Shown one piece after another: positions 9,601-17,826 of a stretch of DNA of 64,000 nt. Origin of the DNA: Paludibacter sp. (lineage in GTDB: Bacteria; Bacteroidota; Bacteroidia; Bacteroidales; Paludibacteraceae); contig JADGPS010000001.1 of the NCBI GenBank assembly GCA_017882285.1, positions 86,984-150,983 on the forward strand. The letters are read 5' to 3'. Position numbers and translations under genes: made by a program. The notes below the pieces were generated by a model. The model saw nothing but the letters and a program-made list of their open reading frames with translations. It was not told where the DNA came from and made no database searches. Every line of letters starts with the position of its first letter. The first letter of the stretch is position 1.

Positions 9601-11268
9601 TTATGAAAGTTCTTTCTCTGTAAATTGACCCAGTTTGATATAGTCTTTATACAGTTCGTTATACAATGCTACATTAGCCGGATTTGGAAAGTATTCCTGA
9701 GCAAAGCCCATACCCATTGCTTTTTGAGCATCTTCAACTTTATCGTAAACGCCGGCAACAACCGCTGCAAACATTGATGCACCGAAAGCACAAGCCTGTT
9801 CAGCTTTAGCAACTTTTATCGGCATATTCAATACATCAGCCATGGTTTGCATTACAAAAGGTGATTTCAAAGCAATACCGCCAATACCAATAATCTCGTT
9901 GATTACCACTCCATTTTCGATAAAGCGATCAACAATTGCTTTTGATCCGTAGGCAGTTGCTTCAACCAATGCACGGAAAACCAATGGTGCAGAACTACCC
10001 AGATTTATACCTGTGATGGTGCCTTTTACCATTTGATTTGCATCCGGAGTACGACGACCATTCATCCAATCGGTTGCTAAAACGGTAGATTCTGAAACCG
10101 GAACTTTTGCTGCTTCTTCAGATAAAGCCGGAATAATCTGATCCAATGATTCTTCTATCAATTTTTGTTTCGTTTCTTCGTCAATCAGAGTTGATTTTGC
10201 CAAAATATTTTCAATTGGCCAGGCTACTAAACGTTTGAACCAGGCATAAACATCACCAAAAGCAGATTGACCGGCTTCCAAACCAACCATGCCGGGAATT
10301 ACCGAACCATCAACCTGACCACAAATGCCGGGAATCAGTTTGTCGCCCATTTCCTTGTAACTTGAAACCATAATATCGCAGGTAGAAGTTCCAATGATGC
10401 GAACCAAGGCTCCCGGTTTTACTTCTGCTCCAACTGCACCCATATGTGCATCGAAAGCTCCTGCAGCAACAGCCACTTTGGTAGTTAATCCCAAACGGGT
10501 TGCCCATTCTTCGGTAAGCATACCTACTTTTTGATCACTTGGGCAAGTGTCAGCATATAAGCGCTCACGAAATCCGGCCAAAACTGGATCTAATGCTACC
10601 AAAAATTCTTCTGATGGAAGTCCACCCCATTCATTCAGCCACATGGCTTTATGTCCTGAAGCACAACGACTGCGGTAAATATTATTTGCATCATTTGTTC
10701 CTGTAATTAATGCAGGTAACCAGTCGCAATGTTCAACTATCGAATAGGCTGCATTGCGCACTTTTTCATCAACACGCAAAACGTGTAATGCTTTTGCCCA
10801 AAACCATTCCGAAGAATAGATTCCACCTTCGTACGAAGTATAATCCACATTCCATTTTACAGACAAATCATTTATTTCCTGAGCTTCTTTAATTCCGGTA
10901 TGATCTTTCCATAATACAAACATCGCATTTGGATTTTCAGCAAATTCAGGTAATATTGAAAGCGGAGTTCCGTTTTTGTCGGTAAAAGCCGGAGTACTAC
11001 CGGTTGTATCAAACGCAATACCAACCACCTTTTCGGCAGTTCCAGCCGGACATTTTGCCAAAGCTGTTTTTACTGTATATTCCAGTCCTTCAATATAATC
11101 CAACGGGTGTTGGCGATATTGATTGGCAGTTGGAACACAGTATTTACCTTCCATCCAACGTGGATAATATTTTACAGCGGAAGCCATTTCAGCACCTGTG
11201 ATGGCATCAATAACCACCGCGCGACACGAATCGCTTCCATAATCTAAACCAATAACGTATTTGCTCAT
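9601..11268 (-). CDS. araB: ribulokinase
   Basis: ORF 9601..11316; likely start CAT 11266-11268 (MSKYVIGLDYGSDSCRAVVIDAITG); FGGY kinase motifs, GGIALKSPFVMQTMADVLNMPIKV. Confidence 0.94.
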   Translation of the reverse strand: MSKYVIGLDYGSDSCRAVVIDAITGAEMASAVKYYPRWMEGKYCVPTANQYRQHPLDYIEGLEYTVKTALAKCPAGTAEKVVGIAFDTTGSTPAFTDKNGTPLSILPEFAENPNAMFVLWKDHTGIKEAQEINDLSVKWNVDYTSYEGGIYSSEWFWAKALHVLRVDEKVRNAAYSIVEHCDWLPALITGTNDANNIYRSRCASGHKAMWLNEWGGLPSEEFLVALDPVLAGFRERLYADTCPSDQKVGMLTEEWATRLGLTTKVAVAAGAFDAHMGAVGAEVKPGALVRIIGTSTCDIMVSSYKEMGDKLIPGICGQVDGSVIPGMVGLEAGQSAFGDVYAWFKRLVAWPIENILAKSTLIDEETKQKLIEESLDQIIPALSEEAAKVPVSESTVLATDWMNGRRTPDANQMVKGTITGINLGSSAPLVFRALVEATAYGSKAIVDRFIENGVVINEIIGIGGIALKSPFVMQTMADVLNMPIKVAKAEQACAFGASMFAAVVAGVYDKVEDAQKAMGMGFAQEYFPNPANVALYNELYKDYIKLGQFTEKELS

Positions 11269-11278
11269 AATATTTTTT

Positions 11279-11340
11279 AATGCATAATTCACAATGCACA
11301 ATTCATTATTATGCATTGTGAATTATTAATTGTGAATTAT
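11279..11340. repeat. intergenic inverted repeat between araA and araB
   Basis: ATAATTCACAATGCA and TGCATTGTGAATTAT are exact reverse complements; followed by another near copy TTAATTGTGAATTAT. Confidence 0.8.
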
Positions 11341-12839
11341 CTAAGTGCTTTATTCAACATGTAATAAACTTCATTATTACGAATGTCTTGTTTGAATTGA
11401 CGAATATTGGTATCTTTATCAATAATCAACATTTCAATGTCTGCGATTTCAGCAAGGTCTTCCATCATCTCTGAGGTGATTGAGAAAGAAAAACTTGAAT
11501 GGTGAGTTCCACCTGCAGTAATCCAGGCACCGGCGCCTACTTCAAGGTTTGGTTGTGGAATCCATAAGGCACAAGCTACGGGTAATTTAGGCAATGCTTT
11601 TGGTTCAATTACTTTCACTTCGTTTACTATCATGCGGAAACGGTTGCCCATATCAACGATAGTTGCAGCGATACCTTCACCTTTATGAGCCTGGAAAATC
11701 ATGCGGGCACAAACACCTGCATCACCAATTCCCAGGAAGTGAACTTCGATACGTGGTTTTGATTCTGCTATCTCTGGGTTGATTTCCAACATGTGTGATT
11801 GAAGAATAGAACTTTTCGCACCGTCGAAATTCAACACATAATCTTCAAGGAAAGAACAACCACCGGGTAAACCTTTAGCCATAACCCACATGGTGCGAGT
11901 AAGAGCAGCAGTTTTCCAGTCGCCTTCAGCTCCGAAACCATAACCTTCGGCCATCAAACGTTGAGAAGCAAAACCCATCAATTGAGACATTCCTTCTAAT
12001 TCGTTGAAACTGGTGGTAAAAGCAGTTGCGCCTTTATCTTCCAGAAAGCGACGTAACCCGATTTCCTGAGCAGCAGCCTGACGTACTGAAATATGTTTCT
12101 CAGCACCTTTTTTGCAATCGTCGGCAAATTCGTAATTTTTTTCGTAGACAGCTATCAATGTATCAATTTCAACTTCGGTAACTGCTTCTACATAAGGAAC
12201 AAGTTTCGCAATCGGTGCATTATCTACATGGTAACCCAAACGGATTTCAGCTTCCACTTTGTCTCCATCGGTAACAGCCACATTGTTCATGTTGTCACCG
12301 AAACGGATGATTAGCATGTTTTGTGAATCTGCCCAACCGGCACAAACACGCATCCACGAAGAAATTTTCGCTTGAGTAGATTGATCTTTCCAGTAACCGA
12401 CAACAATTTTGCGAGGTTTGCGTAAACGGCTGGTAATAAATCCAAATTCACGATCTCCATGAGCTGATTGATTCAAATTCATGAAATCCATGTCGATTTC
12501 GCTCCATGGAATTTGTTCGTTGAATTGAGTGTGAAGATGCAACAATGGTTTTTTATAATCCATCAAACCGTGAATCCACATTTTAGCAGGGGAGAAAGTG
12601 TGCATCCAGGTAATAAGACCGAGACATTTGGTATCGCCGTTTGCTGCACGCATAATATCTGCAATTTCAGACGATGAGTTAGCAGTTCCTTTATAAACTA
12701 CTTTTACAGGAAGGTTACCCGATTGGTTCAACCCTTTTACCATTTCATTTGAGTGTGCGTCTACTTTTACGACCGCATCACCTCCGTACAGCAGCTGTGC
12801 TCCTGTTACGAACCATACTTCTAAATCTTTGAATTCCAT
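11337..12839 (-). CDS. araA: L-arabinose isomerase
   Basis: 500 aa; EVWFVTGAQLLYGGDAV, ITWMHTFSPAKMWIHGL, FGFITSRLRKPRKIVVGYW. Confidence 0.97.
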   Translation of the reverse strand: MEFKDLEVWFVTGAQLLYGGDAVVKVDAHSNEMVKGLNQSGNLPVKVVYKGTANSSSEIADIMRAANGDTKCLGLITWMHTFSPAKMWIHGLMDYKKPLLHLHTQFNEQIPWSEIDMDFMNLNQSAHGDREFGFITSRLRKPRKIVVGYWKDQSTQAKISSWMRVCAGWADSQNMLIIRFGDNMNNVAVTDGDKVEAEIRLGYHVDNAPIAKLVPYVEAVTEVEIDTLIAVYEKNYEFADDCKKGAEKHISVRQAAAQEIGLRRFLEDKGATAFTTSFNELEGMSQLMGFASQRLMAEGYGFGAEGDWKTAALTRTMWVMAKGLPGGCSFLEDYVLNFDGAKSSILQSHMLEINPEIAESKPRIEVHFLGIGDAGVCARMIFQAHKGEGIAATIVDMGNRFRMIVNEVKVIEPKALPKLPVACALWIPQPNLEVGAGAWITAGGTHHSSFSFSITSEMMEDLAEIADIEMLIIDKDTNIRQFKQDIRNNEVYYMLNKALR

Positions 12840-12911
12840 GATAGTTTGATTTTATTTGTTTTGTCTTTTAATTATTTGATATATGTTGAGAAATAAATCA
12901 CTGTCAACTGT

Positions 12912-13595
12912 TTACTGACCATAATATGCTCCCGGTCCGTGTTTGCGATAAAAATGTTTTTTAATCAGGTGTGGATTCATGGACAGATTTGGATTTACGC
13001 CGTAAGCGATATAGGCCATTTTGCCAACTTGTTCCATTACTATTGCATTGTGTACTGCATCGTGAGCATTTTTACCCCATGAGAATGGACCGTGGTTTTT
13101 TACTAATACACCCGGAATAAAGTCAGGATTCAATCCGTTGAATATTTCAACTACCACATTTCCTGTTTCCAGTTCGTACTCACCTTCAACTTCGGCTTGC
13201 GTCATGTCGCGCGTACAAGGAATGGCATCGCTGAAATAATCTGCATGCGTTGTTCCAATGTTTGGAATGTCACAACCGGCCTGAGCCCATGCTGTTGCGT
13301 AAGTAGAGTGGGTGTGAACGACACCGCCAATGTTCGGGAATGCTTTGTAGAATACAAGGTGTGTAGCAGTGTCCGACGAAGGTTTAAGTTTGCCTTCAAT
13401 CACTTTGCCGTCCAAGTCAACCACTACCATATCTTCGGCTTTCATGTCTTCGTACGAAACGCCCGAAGGTTTGATAACCACTAATCCGGTAGCTCGGTCA
13501 ATAGCACTCACATTTCCCCAAGTGAAAATAACTAATCCGTGTTTCACCAGATCCAGATTGGCCTGAAATACTTCTTGTTTTAGTGCTTCTAACAT
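12912..13595 (-). CDS. araD: L-ribulose-5-phosphate 4-epimerase
   Basis: ORF 12912..13658; likely start CAT 13593-13595 ([34 protein letters not shown]); class II aldolase motifs [14 protein letters not shown]. Confidence 0.95.
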   Translation of the reverse strand: MLEALKQEVFQANLDLVKHGLVIFTWGNVSAIDRATGLVVIKPSGVSYEDMKAEDMVVVDLDGKVIEGKLKPSSDTATHLVFYKAFPNIGGVVHTHSTYATAWAQAGCDIPNIGTTHADYFSDAIPCTRDMTQAEVEGEYELETGNVVVEIFNGLNPDFIPGVLVKNHGPFSWGKNAHDAVHNAIVMEQVGKMAYIAYGVNPNLSMNPHLIKKHFYRKHGPGAYYGQ

Positions 13596-13625
13596 AATTA
13601 TTTCTATAAAATTATTAATAAGGGT

Positions 13626-13641
13626 AATAAGTACACTTATT
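13626..13641. promoter_or_regulatory. candidate AraR operator (inverted repeat)
   Basis: AATAAGT-AC-ACTTATT, perfect 7-bp arms, in the araR-araD intergenic region; shares the AAGT...ACTT core with the palindrome at 14421. Confidence 0.5.
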
Positions 13642-13654
13642 GAATTAAAAAAAA

Positions 13655-14344
13655 TCAAATCGAAAAATGGAGTCCTTGTTGTATTAACTGATCGTATTTA
13701 TCTTTTATGAATCTGTAATAATAAGCTCCTTTTCGGGAATTGCTTTTATCTTTTTCATCCAGTTTTTCAAGGATATCCATTGCCAGAATTTTTTTTCTAA
13801 AATTTCGTTTGTCAATATCTTCCTGATAAATTGACTCGTATAAACTTTGTAAAGTTGGTAAAGTAAACTGTTCCTGCAGCAAATTAAAACCTATCGGCTT
13901 AACCGCAGCCCGGCGTTGCAATAAATTCAGAGTATTCTTTACCATCAGTGAATGGTCGAAAATAAGTTCTGGAAGTTGCGTAATTTTCACCCAGCGAGCA
14001 TCATATTTTTCGGCTAGCGAAGTATCAAACTTCTCAATATCAACAAGTGCATAATAAGCGATGGAGATTACGCGTTCCAAATCACGATTTATCTCACCAA
14101 AAGCACCAACCTGCTCCATGTAAATATCTTCAATGCCTGTATATTCGTCTACTACCCTTTTGGCTGCTTCATTAATGCTTTCGAATTTATTCACGAAACC
14201 ACCCATTAACGACCAACCACCCTGCATTGGTTCAAACGGTCGCTTTGCTATAAGTATATGCAATTCGTTTTCTCTGAACCCCATTATTATACAGTCAACA
14301 GCAACGTAATGCTTGTCTTTATTTTGATAAAATGCTGCAGTCAT
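13655..14344 (-). CDS. araR: Nudix-fold / winged-helix transcriptional regulator of arabinose utilisation (AraR/NrtR-like)
   Basis: 229 aa; [59 protein letters not shown], a degenerate Nudix box, plus a C-terminal region typical of NrtR-family wHTH; heads the ara operon. Confidence 0.85.
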   Translation of the reverse strand: MTAAFYQNKDKHYVAVDCIIMGFRENELHILIAKRPFEPMQGGWSLMGGFVNKFESINEAAKRVVDEYTGIEDIYMEQVGAFGEINRDLERVISIAYYALVDIEKFDTSLAEKYDARWVKITQLPELIFDHSLMVKNTLNLLQRRAAVKPIGFNLLQEQFTLPTLQSLYESIYQEDIDKRNFRKKILAMDILEKLDEKDKSNSRKGAYYYRFIKDKYDQLIQQGLHFSI

Positions 14345-14420
14345 TCGAATTAGGGGGAAATAAATATAAATAATGTATTGATTACTTGATATTTAATATG
14401 ATTTAAATTGCTCTTAAATT

Positions 14421-14443
14421 ACAAGTGTAAATTAAACACTTGT
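14421..14443. promoter_or_regulatory. candidate AraR operator (palindrome upstream of araR)
   Basis: ACAAGTGT-AAATTAA-ACACTTGT, perfect 8-bp arms, about 80 bp upstream of the araR start. Confidence 0.55.
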
Positions 14444-14699
14444 TTTTTGAATATGATTCATTATATATTATGTTTTACAACACATTTTATAAAGAGAAAT
14501 AGTGTATCCAATATAAAAGTCATATCTTAACACAATTCAGTAATTGGGAAAATTTAAATATTAAATTCTTTGGCTTTTCAATACTTTCTTCCAATTCAGA
14601 GACTTAAAGTTTTATTAAACGGATATGTTGAACGACTTGCTTACTTGCTCAGTTGCCAGATTGAAAATTGACCGCAATTCAACTTTATGAGGTAGGGTT

Positions 14700-15635
14700 T
14701 TATGGAATAATCATCTGAATTGCGTTCGGAATAATACTGATTTTGAACGGAGAAAATCCGTTTACAATAATCCCATCTGCTTCCAGCAAAGCGGCTTTGT
14801 TGCATTGAACCAGTAGACTTTGAGTTTGGAATGATTCTATTACCGGATGTTCCAACAATTTTCCATTAAAAATCCGAAGCAAAGCAGTAATAATGTCCCA
14901 GATAGTGGGTTTTTTAGCCATCATCACATCCATCAATCCATCGTAGGGTACAGCATTCGGATTTTGTTTCATGCCGCCACCGCTATAACAACCGTTGGCC
15001 ACATTCATGGTAAACATTCCATTGGTGATATTTCTTTCATCCGAAAAGATCCTTACTTTATGGGCTTTGTAGGTGAAAACAGCTCCGAGCAAGGCCAAAG
15101 TATAAAGAAAGGAGTGACTTCCTAAAACAGCTTTCAACCTGTGAGTGAGATTCACGACGGCTGCGTCAAGTCCTAGACCAATTGAATTAATAAAGAAATG
15201 AGATTCTTTAATGCCTTCCATATCATATTCCACTTTGCCAATATCAATCGACTGCGTTTTTCCTTTAAAAAATACGTCGATTGATTTGTTATAATCACGT
15301 GTTAATCCCCAAAACCGACCCCAGTCGTTGCCCGTTCCGCGTGGAATTAATGCAATTTTCAACGAACTTGTGTTTTCGATATTCGCACTGAAAATGCCGT
15401 TTATCACTTCACTCATGGTGCCATCCCCACCCAAAATCATTATGTTTTTATAGTTTTTATCAACAAAATATCGTGCAATCTTCGATGCATGACCGGCAAA
15501 TCGTGTTATCCTGTAATCAAATTCAATTCCGGCATGTTTTAAAGCCAGAAAAAGATATTTTCGTTGTTGTCGGAATTTCTTTTTTCCTGATTTAGGGTTA
15601 ATTATGATGGCCCAATGTTGCGGTGTGATGTCCAT
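14700..15635 (-). CDS. diacylglycerol/lipid kinase family protein (DagK/YegS type)
   Basis: 311 aa; HWAIIINPKSGKKK, ILGGDGTMSEVINGI, ALIPRGTGNDWGR motifs. Confidence 0.93.
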   Translation of the reverse strand: MDITPQHWAIIINPKSGKKKFRQQRKYLFLALKHAGIEFDYRITRFAGHASKIARYFVDKNYKNIMILGGDGTMSEVINGIFSANIENTSSLKIALIPRGTGNDWGRFWGLTRDYNKSIDVFFKGKTQSIDIGKVEYDMEGIKESHFFINSIGLGLDAAVVNLTHRLKAVLGSHSFLYTLALLGAVFTYKAHKVRIFSDERNITNGMFTMNVANGCYSGGGMKQNPNAVPYDGLMDVMMAKKPTIWDIITALLRIFNGKLLEHPVIESFQTQSLLVQCNKAALLEADGIIVNGFSPFKISIIPNAIQMIIP

Positions 15636-15680
15636 AAATTTACTCCGTGTTATTTGCTCCTTTTAGTCGCGTTATTCATC

Positions 15681-15847
15681 GTTATTTGTTCGCTTCGCTC
15701 ACGTTATTTACTTTGATACATTTGCCTCTCAGGCTTTATTTTGCTTTACGATATATTTTCAAATGTGTTAATCAATTTTTAAAAATAACAATTAATAACG
15801 CAAAGTAAATAACAACTAATAACGCGAAGCAAATAACTATAAATAAC
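15681..15847. repeat. intergenic word-repeat region with an internal inverted repeat
   Basis: GTTATTTACTTTG (15703-15715) and its exact reverse complement CAAAGTAAATAAC (15801-15813); repeated words GTTATTTG / CAAATAAC; 23 nt (15681-15703) identical to 1206-1228. Confidence 0.7.
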
Positions 15848-16911
15848 TAATTTTTCGTTAGATACAAATCCATCAACGTCAATGCAGCCATTGCTTCTAC
15901 AATAGGCACAGCACGCGGTAAAACACAAGGATCATGTCGGCCACGAGCTTCCAGTTCCACTTCGTTGATATGAATATCAAGTGTATTCTGTTTTTTCGAA
16001 ATAGTAGCTACCGGTTTGAATAAAACCCGAAAATATATATCTTGTCCGTTGCTGATTCCGCCCTGAATTCCACCAGAATTATTTGTTTTGGTCGTTACTT
16101 TGTCGCCAACTTTTACAAACGGGTCATTCATTTGCGATCCTTTCATGTTTACACCTTCAAATCCACGACCGTAATCGAAGCCATGAGTAGCGTTAATGCT
16201 CAACATGGCTTGTGCCAGTCGAGCTTGCAGTTTATCAAAAATCGGTTCACCCAATCCAACCTGAACGCCTTTAATAACACAGGAAATAATGCCACCTATA
16301 GAATCGCCTTCTTCTTTTAGTTGTTTGATATATTCAATCATTTTCTCAGCGGTTTCAGTTTCCGGACAGCGAACCACATTACTTTCGATTAATGACAAAT
16401 CAGCTGTTTCAAAAGTTTGCTTCATGGCAATGTGACCAACCTGTGAAGTGAAAGCGGTAATTTCAATTCCTTGTTTTTTTAATGCCAATTTTGCAATAGC
16501 TCCGGCGACAACGCGCGAAGCAGTCTCTCGCGCAGAACTTCTGCCTCCGCCACGATAATCACGTATTCCATATTTTTGTTGATACGTAAAATCGGCATGC
16601 GAGGGTCGATACACTTCTTTCAAATGGTCGTAATCTGAACTGTATTGATTTTCATTCCAGATAACAAAAGCAATCGGTGTTCCCGTAGTTTTTCCTTCGA
16701 AAATCCCCGACAGAAATTCTACTTTATCACCTTCTTTACGCGGTGTGGAAATGGCTGATTGCCCTGGACGACGACGATTTAACTCCTTTTGGATAAATTC
16801 TTCATCAATTTCAATTCCGGATGGACAACCATCAACAATTCCACCAATACCTTTTCCGTGGGATTCGCCAAATGAGGTGAATGTAAATAACTTTCCAAGT
16901 GTGTTCGACAT
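15847..16911 (-). CDS. aroC: chorismate synthase
   Basis: 354 aa; [53 protein letters not shown]. Confidence 0.97.
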   Translation of the reverse strand: MSNTLGKLFTFTSFGESHGKGIGGIVDGCPSGIEIDEEFIQKELNRRRPGQSAISTPRKEGDKVEFLSGIFEGKTTGTPIAFVIWNENQYSSDYDHLKEVYRPSHADFTYQQKYGIRDYRGGGRSSARETASRVVAGAIAKLALKKQGIEITAFTSQVGHIAMKQTFETADLSLIESNVVRCPETETAEKMIEYIKQLKEEGDSIGGIISCVIKGVQVGLGEPIFDKLQARLAQAMLSINATHGFDYGRGFEGVNMKGSQMNDPFVKVGDKVTTKTNNSGGIQGGISNGQDIYFRVLFKPVATISKKQNTLDIHINEVELEARGRHDPCVLPRAVPIVEAMAALTLMDLYLTKN

Positions 16912-17109
16912 AATATTTTGAAATGAATTATAAGTTTAGTTAGGAAAGTTCAGAATATAATCTTCAGTATAAAGTACAAAGTTATTCAAAAATTTTAAAT
17001 ACTGATTACTTTTTTGGAAAGGATTTATATCAAACTAAAAAAACAATGGATATTAAACGGTACGAAACCCCTTAATATCCACTATTTAAATTGTTGATTA
17101 TTAATTAAA

Positions 17110-17721
17110 TTAGTTACAGCCGCAACTGCTTCCGCAACTGCCAGCTTTTTCTTCTTTATCGTCGCATCCACAACTTCCATTATTGCAACTGCCATCGTCG
17201 CATCCACCTTCTCCACAACCATTACAACCACCGCCCATAAGTGCAGCTAATTCTTTTTCGGTAGCTTCGCGAACTTCAAGAACAGAACCTTTGAAGTGTA
17301 GATTTTCACCTGCTAATGGGTGGTTTAAATCAACTTTAACATGATTGTCGGTAATTGTTACAACCTGAGCATTGATACGGTTTCCTTCGCTATCCATTAA
17401 CGGAACTACATTGCCTTCGAAAATCATTTCTTCGTCAAGTTTACCATCAATTTCAAAAATAGTACGATCTAGATCTAAAACGCTTTCGTCATCATAAAGA
17501 CCGTAAGCATCTTCAGTATTAATTATGAAATCAAATTTGTCACCGGCCTGCATCCCAAACAAGTTTTCTTCAAATTTGGGAAGCATCATGCCTACACCGT
17601 AAATAAAACTCATTGGTTCATGAACAGTGGCTTTTTCCATCAATTCTAATTCTCCTTTTGTTTCGCCATCTACATACAATTCGTATTCTGCCGAAACTGC
17701 TTTGTTTGCTGTAATTTTCAT
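17110..17721 (-). CDS. slyD: FKBP-type peptidyl-prolyl isomerase, SlyD-like, with Cys-rich C-terminal tail
   Basis: 203 aa; FIYGVGMMLPKFEENLFGMQAGDKFDFII, VDLNHPLAGENLHFKGSVLEVREAT; tail GGGCNGCGEGGCDDGSCNNGSCGCDDKEEKAGSCGSSCGCN. Confidence 0.9.
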   Translation of the reverse strand: MKITANKAVSAEYELYVDGETKGELELMEKATVHEPMSFIYGVGMMLPKFEENLFGMQAGDKFDFIINTEDAYGLYDDESVLDLDRTIFEIDGKLDEEMIFEGNVVPLMDSEGNRINAQVVTITDNHVKVDLNHPLAGENLHFKGSVLEVREATEKELAALMGGGCNGCGEGGCDDGSCNNGSCGCDDKEEKAGSCGSSCGCN

Positions 17722-17826
17722 TTTTTATTTATTTGGTTTAAAATTATTATTGCATGTTTATATTAATCAGTCTATAATTGTTTTTCAAATGAAATTGTTC
17801 ATTGTAAAATGTTAAATGAAATAGAT

